64,000 nucleotides of DNA from Cryptomeria japonica (Eukaryota > Streptophyta > Pinopsida > Cupressales > Cupressaceae). The notes beneath the pieces were generated by a model that saw nothing but the letters and a program-made list of their open reading frames with translations, was not told the origin of the DNA and ran no database searches. The stretch lies in NCBI RefSeq assembly GCF_030272615.1, contig NC_081411.1:183914977-183978976 (forward strand), written 5' to 3'. Shown piece by piece: positions 35,751 through 47,374 of the stretch (position 1 is its first letter; each line of letters opens with the position of its first letter). The translations under genes and the position numbers were made by a program.

Positions 35751-37674
35751 ATAAATACAATAAAATTTGTGGACATTTATATTGTAAATAAAAATATTAT
35801 AACCTACATAAAATAAAATTTAATTAAAACAAAATCTTTGAATTGATATATTTGGACATTTTTTAGATAGATGCATTTAAGATATTTGTGGTAGTTATTA
35901 CTATATATTACATTATATATAGTGTAAAGTATAATTATGTTTTTAATAACCATATTGTAAAATTGCATCTATATGAAAAATGGTATATATTTAATATTTA
36001 TATATTTTTATTGGATAATAGCAATAAAGAATGAATACAACACCTAATAAAATTTGTAATAATTAACTGAATTTGGTAATAGTAACAAACTAGAGTTAAC
36101 AAACTCAACAAAAGTAACATATATATTTTATTTTAAAATTGAATTAAGTCTTCAACACAAAAACTCATTTAATAGTTAATTTGATTTAACCTATTAACTA
36201 TTTTACTAAATCATTAGCATCTTATTATAATACAGTTGAAAAATAATTATATCATAAATAAAATATTTTAATTTCAAAGGGTCACATTTGAATGATCGGA
36301 GTATAATTGGTGGAGACAATGGTAGGTTCTTAAGTGATCCACCAATATTTAAACCAACACATATGCAATTGAGATAGGTTGGACCCTTGAACCACTTTGA
36401 TAAACACAATCTCTTGCTTATGACAACTTTTAAGTTAGATGTATGCTTACCTATCATATTATAATATATTTATTTTAAAAAGAAAAAATATCTATAATTA
36501 AAGTATTTACATAATTTAATTATGTTGGTTAACTTTTTCTATTTTTCTCACAAGACAAGAATGTCAAGTGGGTAGTCAAAATTCCTAACACAATAACATA
36601 TGAAAAGACAATAAGTAAAAATCACATAAAGATGAGTTGTAATATGGGGAGCTACATGAGATGCTAGATGTGATACTTTCCATGAATGGCATAGTGTCAT
36701 CAACAACATAGTGTAATAATCAAAACTTAAGATCTAATGATAGCAAAATAATTTAATAAATTGCATTATTTATATATATAAATAAATAATTGCTTACTAT
36801 ACTTATATTTAAATTATTTAATATATAAAATGTATGTAGATTATTTATATTATATATAATTAAAAAATAAAATGATATTATATTAAATATTTGTTATTAT
36901 ATAATAAATAAATAATACATTATATATAATATTATTTATTTATATTTATATTATAAATAGATCATTATAAGACTAATAATGTATTAAATAAAATGTAATA
37001 GATAAAAACATGAGGATAAAATATCTATTAAGAAACTTGTTCACTAAAACAACATCATTTTCTTTCCTATATGGTCAAAATAATTAATTTTTCTTTTAGC
37101 TTGACCTCTTTCTACAAATTCTTTGTTGAATTCACTAGTATATTTCATTTATTCTTCCATGCGGTTTGATATTTGTTAAAATTGTCTATGTAAAAAAATC
37201 AAACCTCTCTCTTAATCTATACTAATGTTTTTTATTTTTTAACTATATAAAATAAGAAATATTTTTTTTCCATCATAGAGTTAAATCTCTTTTATCTACA
37301 TCTTATTAAAAGATACTAATTTTCAAACATTGATCATTTCTAAGATTAAAACTTAATCTTGATGTTTGTTTCATGTCGAATAAAGAAAAAAACTATATTC
37401 CTAAGAAGACTAAATTGAACGATACAAAATTAAAATGAGCAACTCTCTCTTACATTACACCAATTCTAGGAATTCACCAAGGTTGAGTTTCAAACTCATG
37501 ACGTAGAGGGAGCATCATTATTGGTGCCAAATTGTGGATGCAAAATACAAAAAAATTAATGCGTGAAAAAAATTGAGTTGTGCTATCACGATGTTGAGGA
37601 GAACAAAATAAGATGATGATAAGAAACAAGGTACACAAAGTGTCATGTTCCTGCCATTAGCATAGTTAGTTTAG
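35751..37674. other. AT-rich spacer, no gene seen
   Basis: Very AT-rich, with many TATA and ATTA runs (for example 36770-36960). No frame with recognisable similarity, no RNA gene and no LTR boundary was found. Confidence 0.5.
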
Positions 37675-38146
37675 AGAGAAGTAGAGTTATAAAAATACAA
37701 ATAGAGAGGGAGAAAAAAAAAGGGATATATATAGAGGGGGATAGGGTGGGAGGGAGAGATGAGAAGAGATGGGGAGAGAGAGAGAGGGGGGGGAGGGAGA
37801 GATATAGCTCAACCGAGATAGAGATAGAGGGAAATATATAGAGAGAGAGGGATAGAAACAAAGAGATAAATAGATAAATAAAGGTAGAGAGACAGGGATA
37901 GGAAGAGATAGAGAGACAAGCGAGAGGGAGATATAGATATAAAAGGTAGAGATAATGAGATGTAAATAGAGAATAAGGAGGTAGGGAGATAAAGATAGAG
38001 GGGGCAAGAGAGAGAAAGGTGTAAAGAGTTGGAGAGGGGGGGCATCGAGATAGAGACAAAGGGGGACAAGAGTGAGAAGATAGGTGACAAGAACAAGTAA
38101 TAAATAGAAGCATAGAAAGATGGAGAGATATAGATGGGGAAATATG
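37675..38146. repeat. Purine-rich tract, left part
   Basis: GAGA/GATA-rich like 34677-35750. It is split from 39548-39735 by a solo LTR inserted at 38147. Overlapping stop-free minus frames are artefacts. Confidence 0.88.
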
Positions 38147-39542
38147 TGTTGGCATTGCATGCCGATTGCATTAATGAAGTATAGTGTTGGCATTGATGTC
38201 AATAGCAACCGGTAATGGAGTAGTATTACAACTGGTAGTGATGCAATAGTGCAACCGGTAGTAAAGCAGTGAAGGAAACTAGTATTGGTATTTGAAGCAG
38301 AGTGATCAAGAGGTAACCCTAAATAATTGATATACATAACCCTAACCGATGGAGCTTGGAATATCAGTAGTGATGATCTCTGATCAAACAGAGATCGGAG
38401 ATGGAGATGCCACGTATGCATGTTGCACATGATGAGCTTCAAAGTGGTTTGGCATGTAGAGATAACTATTTTATCTTGGGAATGAGCATATGCATAGCAT
38501 GAAGTGAAACTGCATGATGAGTTACAGGATTAGATGAGCGTTGATCCATGAGCGGTTCAAGTTGTCTAGAACAATGTGCAGTTGATTGTTATGTAATCTA
38601 ATGGTCATGTTTGAACCAATATGTTTGTAATCTCTATGAGATCTTAGGTATTGTGTTGTGTTACCGACCTATTGTATTTGTATTTAATGTCGATGAAGTT
38701 GTTTGTAATTTGTGTTGGAAAATTTGTTTAGTGTGGGTTGTTGTTGCAGAACTAGAAGGAGTATCTACAGAATGTTGTGAAGGCATATAGGAGCCTAAAA
38801 TGATCTGATTAAGCATAATGGTGCTATTACCAATTAGCAAAAACCCTGTTGTTCTCTAACCATTACAACAATTAAATCCCCTAACTGGGTAAGCTTTAAC
38901 AGGTTTGGTGCTGTTTAAATCCTCTAACCAGGTGATCCATTAGCTTGGATTTTCAAATGCTCCTCCGAGGTAACCTTTTACAAGGTATTGTTGTCAATCC
39001 CTTAACCAAGTGGTTCTTAACTGGATCTGTTCCTAACAGGACATTTTTGTAAAGCTTCTAACAAGGCTTGGCTCCTAACAGGGTGAACTTCAGAAGAGTT
39101 CAAAATACTTGTGGGTATTCATCCCCACTGTAGTTTTTCCCATTTGGGTTTACATGTGAAAAATCATTGTGTCAAGTGGTGAATGATTTTGTGTGTTTTT
39201 GATATGGTTAATATGTATAACTGGTAAAACCACTAAGACATGTTTAGATGACCGAAAGTGATATGGAATAAGATATTAGTATTTCTAGTAAAGAGTTTTG
39301 ATGTTTTGGATAAGGTATCTAAGGTTCAGATATGTTACACTGTATCATTGATATTTTAGTCAACCAGTAAGCTTGACAATGCAGTTGCAGTTTTAATTGC
39401 AGTGACTAAACCGGTTAAGTTAACAAGTTGTTTTTGAGTCCGACTTCAGTTTGGTGAAAGTTTAATTTGTTTTCTATCTACTGATTCACCCCCGCCCCTT
39501 CTCAATAGTTGACCAGATCATTATTGATTCATCATATTATCA
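38147..39542 (+). mobile_element. Solo LTR inserted in the purine tract
   Basis: The 1396 bp begin TGTTGGCATTG and end TATTATCA. They are flanked by ATATG on both sides (38142-38146 and 39543-39547), a perfect 5-bp target duplication. It has the repeated 'ctaaccaggt'-like phrases and a late 'ctgattcaccccc' block often seen in gymnosperm Copia LTRs. A related copy in reverse orientation lies at 45911-47293. No internal coding region exists, so it is a recombination relic. Confidence 0.82.
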
Positions 39543-39547
39543 ATATG

Positions 39548-39619
39548 AAGAGAGATTCTTAGAGATAGAGAAAGAGATAGGGAGGGACAAATAGGGAGTG
39601 TGTGTGTGTGTGTGTGTGT

Positions 39620-39698
<79 letters not shown>

Positions 39699-39735
39699 GA
39701 AATACTAGAGATGAAAAGAGGGAGAGAATGAGAGA
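39548..39735. repeat. GT and GA dinucleotide arrays, right part of the purine tract
   Basis: A GT run (39598-39620) passes into a GA run to about 39692, then mixed purine sequence. It continues the tract interrupted at 38147. Confidence 0.92.
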
Positions 39736-41339
39736 ATTATTAAAGTAATTCTATTAATTTTAATTATTTAATAAATTCATAAAAAGATAAATAATTAAAA
39801 TAAATTTTAAACTTAAATCTAAATTCAAAATTAAAATATAATAAAATTAATTAAAAATCTAAATATTTATGATAATAATAAATATTATTATAAATTTTAA
39901 AAATTAATTAAACTTATTAAATTAATAAATAATTAAATAAAATAAATTAATCTTTTAAAATTAATTAAAAAATTGAATTACACATTTAAACAATATTTTT
40001 GAGATTGTTAAATCATTGTCTAAATATAGTGTGATAATCATTTGGAAGATATTAGGCATGTAATTAAAATCATAAATTTGAAAAAAATCATTGTAATGTG
40101 AAAATCAAACTTATTCATTTTAATTTCATAATTAATACAAACAAATTCATAATTAAAGTAATACCCTTAACTCATAATTCATAGTCTAGCTTTATATAAA
40201 ACATGTAATTTAAATATAATGATATATTGAAGACCTAATATTGCTTTAGATAAGTTTTGGAACGAAGAGGTATATTAACTATAAACATTTTAAAAATAGA
40301 AGAGAAAGCAATTATGAGCATCACGACCAAAGGAATTTGATGGGACAATAGTTGTTCGTGAAATGTGCATTCCTTTGTTGCGGGGTCCGTGAATTTTTCT
40401 ATGTTGAAAAGATTGGCTCATTTAGGTACTACGTTGATCCATCAAGGACGAGAGTATTAAAAATTGGACGCGTTTATTTTGGCTAAAAAATGGACCTGTC
40501 GTACCAATGACATGCATCGACATACATGTCCGAGACATGCATAACATGCCAACTTTCCGTGATGCCCAAACCCACGGTATTTGACATGGAGTTGCCTATG
40601 GAGTTTGTCGAGTTGTTGGTTTCACTCCTTGGGGCCCACGCGAAATGGTGTGGACATGCCGGAGGACGATCGCGGCTGGCTTCATGGTTACCGATAGTTT
40701 ATTGTTCATAACATGCACATTAAAATCAAGTGAATGAATAAACCACATTTGGACAACATCCTGATGGGAAAAAGAGGGCACAGGCTCCAAAAATTGGTAT
40801 GTTCATCAGAGAAATGACTAACATGGTGTGATTTGATGTACCAAACTTGAGAAAAGTCGCATTGAGGTTAGTTTATTATTTGCATGATATGGTTTGGATT
40901 TTGTGCTTAAAAACACTATAATTTCCATTTTTAGTTTGAAGCTATTACAGTTAGTTTATATTGCTTGATATAATACAGCTTGGAGCTATACACACACATG
41001 TTGGTTGATATGATATGGCTACACACGCAGAGGTCATGTTAGGGTTAGACACATTGGCTAGGAGATATACACACAGGTCACTTGATATATTATATCTATA
41101 CACACATAGGTCGCGTTAGGGTTAGACATGTCATGGGATGCATCTATTCTAGCTCCAAAAAAACTTACAACGCCATTAACACGCGATGTTAGTCCTACCT
41201 TTTGAACTGTAGATTTTTGATTGGATGGTTGAGATTGCCCTAGGGTAAGAAGCTGCGTTAGTGTTAGAAGACACATTAGATTTTTAATTGATCACATTAG
41301 GGATAGATTTTTGATTGGTTGCATTAGGGTTAGAAGTCG
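39736..41339. other. Spacer, no gene seen
   Basis: AT-rich to about 40300, then of mixed composition. Short words resembling 'ctattctggctcc' occur near 40477 and 41144; they are discussed as a finding. No coding frame is supported. Confidence 0.45.
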
Positions 41340-42250
41340 AGAAAATAGGTCGCGTTAGTTATAATTGTCATTTTGTGGGTTAACATGTTGGGCTTAATCT
41401 GCAAAGTAGCTAAACGATGAAAGTTGTAACTGACTGTGTCTATTCACATGAAACTGTGAAAGCTCTTAAAACTATGTGTTAGCCGCAATCGTTGTTTTGC
41501 GGTGGTAGAGAATGTGTTTAATAGGCTAGGCATGAAACTCTGAAAGCACCTAGCATGCTATGTTAGTCAATATTGTCATCTCATGGGTCAACAGATGGTA
41601 TAGACCTATGAAGTCATGAAATTGTGAAAGCGCTTGATACACTGTGTTAGTCGCAATCACCGTTTGCACGGTAGTAGAGAATGCGATCAAACGATCATGC
41701 ACAAAATTCCAAGTGCACCTAACATGTTGTGTTAGTCGATAACATCGTCTGGCAAGTCAACAGATGGTATTGACCTGTGAAGTCATGAATCACAAAAGTG
41801 CCTGACACGTCGTGTTGGTTGGAATCATCATTTTTCTGTAGTAGAGAGTGCATTTAAAAGATCATGCGTGAAACTGTGAATGAGGACAACATGGTACGTT
41901 AGTCACCATCACTGTCTCGCGAGTCAACATATGTTATTGAATCATAAAGTAGTGAAATTCTGAAAGCGCAAACACACTGTGTTAGTTGCAATTGCTGCTT
42001 TGCAGTAATAAAGAATGCGTTTAATAGGTCATGGGTAAAAGTGCGAAATCACCTAACATGGTGTGTTACTCGCAATTGTTGTCTTGTGGGTCAACATATG
42101 GCATTGAACCATGAAGCCGTGAAATTGTGAAAGCTTATTACACATTGTGTTAGTATTCATCATTGTTTCATGGTAGTAGAGAATGCATTGAAAAGGTCAT
42201 GCACGAAATTGCGAAAGTGCATAACGTTCCATGTTAGTCGATATTGCAAT
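41340..42250. repeat. Degenerate tandem repeat, about 168-bp dimer unit
   Basis: The word GTCAACA followed by ATATGG or AGATGG recurs at 41587, 41756, 41923 and 42090 (spacing 169, 167, 167), with a weaker earlier copy at 41379. Between them the phrase GTTAGTCGCAAT and the phrase GTAGAGAATGCG alternate with it. Each 168-bp unit therefore looks like two diverged halves of about 84 bp sharing TGAAA.TGTGAAAGC and TGTTAGTCG. It is a decayed satellite-like array of about five units. Confidence 0.8.
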
Positions 42251-42739
42251 CAGCTTAATGAAATTAAGTTTTTTATTACTATGCACATAGTATGAATCCA
42301 AGGTATTTGTAGGAGAATATTATATGTGAGGGTATAGGGGACATGGATAGGTGTAGTTACAATATTGAGACTTACCTTAATAGGCAAGGTTATTGTACCT
42401 ACCAATTATCTACCAACATTATCAAAGCAACAAATAGATAGAGAATAAGGTTGAATAATATACGTATCCACAATGGTTTTACACTAATAGATCACCATCT
42501 AAACAAATTCAATCATATTTGATGTTAAATTGTCAATTGCAAAAACTTATTCGTGTGTTTGAGCAAAAACTCCTTTCAAAGATAATACAATATTTGAAAA
42601 GGCCACTGATATTGTTACTATTTATGAAAAAAAAAATTCAAGGCATCAATCAAATGTCGTTCTTTCATACATGGCAAAAATTCCTCATTCTTTTCCCTTG
42701 GTGTGACTAACACGATGTCTTATATGGTGTTTGCAACAA

Positions 42740-42960
42740 TACTTCTACCAACTTGGGACAACACCATTTATATCAATTTGATCTTTGCAAGCCTCTCCAC
42801 TGGATCTTCTCAATTTTTGACATCAATGAAAATCTAATGCCAACAATTTCTCCCTTTGGCATTGATGTCAACACATAGACCAACCAGTGCTTCTCTCCCC
42901 CTTTGACAACAATGGAAAAGGGCCTGATTTCACTCTTCCCGTGTGATCCAAAGAAGCAAA
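42740..42960 (-). mobile_element. Copia 3'-end remnant (polypurine tract and LTR start)
   Basis: On the minus strand CAAAGGGGGAGAGAAG and CAAAGGGAGAAAT are followed at about 42847 by TGTTGGCATTAG. This is the usual arrangement of a Copia polypurine tract and LTR start. The LTR start resembles the two solo LTRs in the window (TGTTGGCAT). The LTR could not be followed to a matching end, so only a fragment is claimed. The surrounding 42251-43857 shows no gene. Confidence 0.5.
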
Positions 42961-43857
42961 TAGACTAATATTTTGCTGGAAACATGCATTCTCCACCTAT
43001 GATATTGTAGAGCTGAGCAAGACGAACCATTATTACAATATAAAAAGTAGTGCCAATACTACTTACAAAAAATTCAGAACTGCCTTTGAGACAAACATGA
43101 GGTTCAAGGAAGAAAAACAATAAAATAGTATGCTCCCTCTAAGCCATAGACATCAAAATATTAAGATTCAATCATAAATAATAGAGACATAATTGGAAAA
43201 CATTTGAATTGAGGCCCCTTTTGGAGGGATTAGAGCCTTGGGTACCCTAGTACACTAAAACTAGGGTTTTGGGTACCATAGTTCTCTCAAACATTGACAC
43301 GAGAAAAGGGTGGTATAGTATCAAGATCCAAAACATAGGATCTAGTCTCAAAATTATTATATGAAAATAGTAGGATAGGATAGGGCCCAAATAGGCTTAA
43401 AATGATCCAAGAGAAGGCATACTAAAGTAGGGGCCCAAGTAGAGTGTGAATCATGTAAATGATTACAATTTACAACACTATAGAATGATAGTAACATAAC
43501 ATAAAAAAGTCTAATTAAACACTCAAATCAAGAATTCCAATGATAGTAACTTAGGAATTAGGTAAGAAAGAAAACGCAAACAAGAGGAGGATAATGAGGA
43601 CCCAAGTCAAAATTTGTTACCACAAAACTAATGCATTATATCAAAATTATTATAAAATTTAGATCTCACAATCTAATTGACTCATCAAGAACCAAGGAAA
43701 ACTAGAACATTTAAATATAAGATAACTTTTGATAATAAATTTGAGTAGAAATAACTTGGGATTTGTCGTTATCTTTGGAAATATGGGGTATGTACACAAG
43801 GAACTCCTTGTTTATTTTGGTAATTGACACTCATTTGGTGGTTATCGATACTTGATT

Positions 43858-44600
43858 AATGGTTTACTCTCCCTTTCTTCTCTCTATTTACTCTCTCTCT
43901 CCCCTCTCTAGGTCTCTCATATACTCTCTCCCTCTCTCTCTCACCTTCCCTCCTTATCTCCATATCTATCCTTCCTTACCCCCTCCATATCTCTTGTCCT
44001 CCTATTATTTCTCTCCACTCTCTCTTTGTTCTCTTGATCACTACCTATCTCTCCCAACATCTCTCTCCATACCTATTTTTATCTCTTATTTTATTCTCTC
44101 TCTCCCTCAACTATCTACCTCTTCCCTCTCTAGGTCTCTCAATTACTCCCTACCCACCTCTCCCTCTCTTCTTAGATCTCTCTTTCTCTTTACTCTTCCC
44201 TCTCTCCTCTTCTCTCTCCCTCCCCTCTCCAAGTTATCACCTCTTCCTCAATAATATAGTATTTAGATAATAGGTTGTAGGATATAAGATTTACAATATA
44301 AGGTACAAGATTGATGGTACATAGTTTAGGGATCATAGGGTTGAGGGTAGTGGTCATATTGATTCTTCCCTCTATCTCTCTATCTTCCTCTTTGTCTATC
44401 TTGAGGGTAGCACGGTGGTATTCATACTTCTCTCTATCTCTCCATCTTCCCATCTCTTTCTTCTCTATCACCTCTCTCTCTCTCTTCTCTATCACCTCTA
44501 TCTCCCCACCCTATGTATCTCCCTCCATCTCTATCTCCCCATTCCTTACCCTCATATATTTCTTCCTCTCCTACTATTTCATACTCTCTATATTTAATCT
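43858..44600. repeat. Pyrimidine-rich CT tract
   Basis: The plus strand is dominated by CTCTC, CCCTC and TATCTC words in two blocks (43865-44250 and 44360-44600), with an ordinary AT-rich break between. The stop-free Ser/Leu frames are artefacts. Confidence 0.9.
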
Positions 44601-44639
44601 ATTCTAACACATGTGTTTCCCCTTACAAAGATACCTATA

Positions 44640-44867
44640 CAACAAAAGAGAGGTTAGATTACTAGATGGGAATAGAGGGGTGAGATAGATAAAGGGGGAT
44701 AGAAGAGGAGAGTTGATTAATTAGGATAATGAGAGAGAAGAGGAAGGAGAGAGAGCCAAGAGAAAGAGAGGGCTAAGGAGGGGGAGAAGGAGAGGTGTAC
44801 ATGGAGTGAGAGACCTAGAGAGGTAGATAGGTGAGCGAGAAAGAGAAGGAAATGATAGAGAAGTTTA

Positions 44868-44963
<96 letters not shown>

Positions 44964-45450
44964 GAGAGAGGAGTAAGAAGGTAGGGAGAGAATTGAAAAG
45001 GGAGGGAGTGAACTAGAGATGGGTTATATAGAGATATAAGATACCTAGAATGGGAGAGAGACATGAGAGACCTAGATAGGAGGAGAGAGAGGGTTGAGAT
45101 AGATGGAGGATGATAGAGAGAGGTTGTTAATGAGATATGGATGGTTATGTAGAGACATGGAGAGAGAAAGTGGGAGAAACCTAGAGAGGGGTAGAGAGTG
45201 TGTGATGGAAAGATGATGATGATGATGGTAAAGAGAATACAGATTAGTAGGGAAGGGGGAGAGAGATGGGGATAAGGGGGGAGAGGGGGATAGAGAGGGA
45301 GGGAGGAAGAAAAGAAGGGTGATACCTAGAAATGGGAGGGAGGGATAAGAGGAGAGATGAAGGAATAAAGAGAGAGGAGTATGTGGGGATTAAGGGAGTA
45401 TGACCTAGACAATGAAGATAGAAAATAAGAGAGGAAGAGAGATGATGAGA
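44640..45450. repeat. Purine-rich GA tract with a perfect GA run
   Basis: The plus strand is purine-rich, with an uninterrupted GA run at about 44869-44960. It lies just right of a pyrimidine-rich block of the same word types, so the two form an approximate inverted arrangement. Confidence 0.92.
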
Positions 45451-45910
45451 CCCCCTTTTGGTACTACAACTTGGTGCACATACCCTTTGTTAATAAGACT
45501 TGTACTTGTAAAAGAATATAAAATATATAAAATCTACCTAAATGTATTATCAAGTATAAGGTTGTATTAGAAACATTCCCTATTCTGAACCTTCTTGATG
45601 GGTGTTCAGGGTCACTCTTAAGTTACCAATAAATTATACGCCTAATAGGCAAAAATTTATTAATATTTTTTGTATTAAGTATCATAGAATCACAAAGCTC
45701 ATTTTTTGCTCATTCGAGCATCCACATTACAAAATTACAAATAATAGCTCCTCTTGAGAAAACTTATTAAATACTAGATCCTTTCGAGCACCAAACTAGA
45801 AACAACAATTTGAAGACCAAGGGTCACAACTTAGAAATCTACTTTAAACAATGTGACAAATACAACCAATGGAAGACCAAGAGTCACAACTTAGAATTCT
45901 ACACAAATGT
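45451..45910. repeat. Spacer with a 60-bp spaced direct repeat
   Basis: The 30-base phrase beginning GAAGACCAAG and ending TTCTAC or ATCTAC occurs at about 45812 and 45872, 60 bases apart with two or three differences. This is a local tandem duplication. No gene was found in the rest. Confidence 0.65.
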
Positions 45911-47293
45911 TGATGAATAATGATGAACAACAAATACCCTAATCGGTACTAAGAGGCGTGGGGTGAATCAGGACATACAAAAACTTCTCAACAACTTATC
46001 AAGTTAAAACAATGCTAACCGGTTGTCTTCATCACTGAACTTAACCATGGCAATACTGGTTAAAGACAGCCAGACTTTAGACAGCTAAACCAGTAAAATT
46101 GAATATTATAAATAATATTCAACACTTGATAATATTTCACCAATATACTCATGCATGTGTTGTATCAATAATACCATAACCATTAGCTTTGCATGCATAT
46201 TCACCTAAACAAAGACTACTCAATCATCACATGAAAAATGCACAACTCATGACACACATATTTTTCACTTGGAAACCCAAATGGGAAAAACCATGTTGGG
46301 GATGAATACCCACAAGCTTGTTTTGAATTGTTTTGAAGCTCGCAGCTCTGTTAGGAGCCTAGTCCAGTTAAAGAATTCACAATAAGGTTTTGTTAGGAAC
46401 CGATCCTGTTAAATATCACCAGGTTAAGGGATGGCTATATACCCTATTAAAGATTGAAACCCTGTTAAAGGTTACCTCGCTAGAGGATTTGAAGAACTCA
46501 ATAATCTTGAGTCACCTGGTTAGAGGATTTGCAATAAGCCTGTTAAAGCTACCCGGTAAAGGGATTTTCCTACTATTGAAATGGTTAGAAGACAACAGGT
46601 AAAGCTCTGATCTGATAACAACACTACATGCTAAGGCATATCCTTTTCAGCTCCTCTACTCTGAAATCACACTCTACAGTTTTTCACTCACTGGTCTGGC
46701 AAGTATCTCATCACTCGGATACAAACACAACATTTGCCAACATAAACAATAGAAAAAATCATCGACTTTATAGACAACAATTAGGTCAGTAGCATAAACC
46801 CTAAACCCTAAACATTTTAGGTTTACAATTACAAGTGGTCTAATCTTGACCATTCAATCACTTTGCATAGAATAAAACAATCTAAATCACAAGTCATTCT
46901 GCATCATTCATTCTTCACTGCATATGGAAATCAGTAACCCATCAAGCTCTCTTCACATACCGCTAAGAAGAATGTTCATTCTCGAGGTAGACATTTAATG
47001 CAGTCGATCTTCACATGAAAGATCCTCAAGGAAATCCTTCACATGCAAAAAACTAATGTGGCATCTTGATCTCATCCTTATCTCTTAGCTAACTCATCAC
47101 AGAATGTCACCGGTTGCATTGTACAAGCTAGATTGCGAAACCGGAAACCCTAGAGCTAAGACTACCAATTGGTAGTCACGCTTAATGAAACCCTGACACT
47201 GGTCCACTTCATCCCTTCATACCGGTTCACCTACACTTATTGACATCAATGAAAACATAAATTATAATCATACCGGTTCATCATATGCCAACA
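45911..47293 (-). mobile_element. Solo LTR, reverse orientation
   Basis: Read on the minus strand it starts TGTTGGCATATGATG at 47293 and ends ATTATTCATCA at 45911, 1383 bp. It shares the ACCGGT-rich start, the 'ctgattcacccc' block near its end and its length with 38147-39542. The flanks AATGT (45906-45910) and AAGGT (47294-47298) differ by one base and are a likely target duplication. It interrupts a tRNA-like sequence tail. Confidence 0.78.
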
Positions 47294-47374
47294 AAGGTGT
47301 CCCTCATGGGAGTTGAACTTGGGTCTCCACATTGAGAACTCAATGCTTTAACCAACTAAGCTCAACCCCTTGGA
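47294..47374 (-). other. tRNA-like sequence, probable SINE head or tRNA pseudogene
   Basis: On the minus strand GAGCTTAGTTGG (47363-47352) fits the Pol III A box and GTTCAACTC (47317-47309) fits the B box (GWTCRANNC). The D arm GCTT...AAGC pairs. The anticodon region folds as ATTGAG/CTCAAT with too small a loop, so a working tRNA is unlikely. Spacing between the boxes is near that of tRNA genes. A tRNA-derived SINE whose tail was cut by the LTR at 47293 is the favoured reading. Confidence 0.5.

Noticed and set aside
34637-35776. Minus-strand frames of 80-200 residues rich in Ser, Leu and Tyr
   Set aside because: Stop-free because the plus strand is almost pure purine; low-complexity artefact.
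36206-36457. Possible second SINE with a B-box-like word
   Set aside because: The word GTTCAAGGG does not fit the B box well and no A box stands at the right distance.
37643-38442. Minus-strand frame of 251 residues
   Set aside because: It covers the GA tract and crosses the LTR boundary at 38147, so it cannot be one gene.
41340-42250. Possible CRISPR-like array
   Set aside because: Repeats are long, degenerate and contiguous with no unique spacers, and the DNA is plant nuclear in character.
46796-46813. Telomere-like AAACCCT words
   Set aside because: Only about two and a half units inside a solo LTR; no sign of a former chromosome end.
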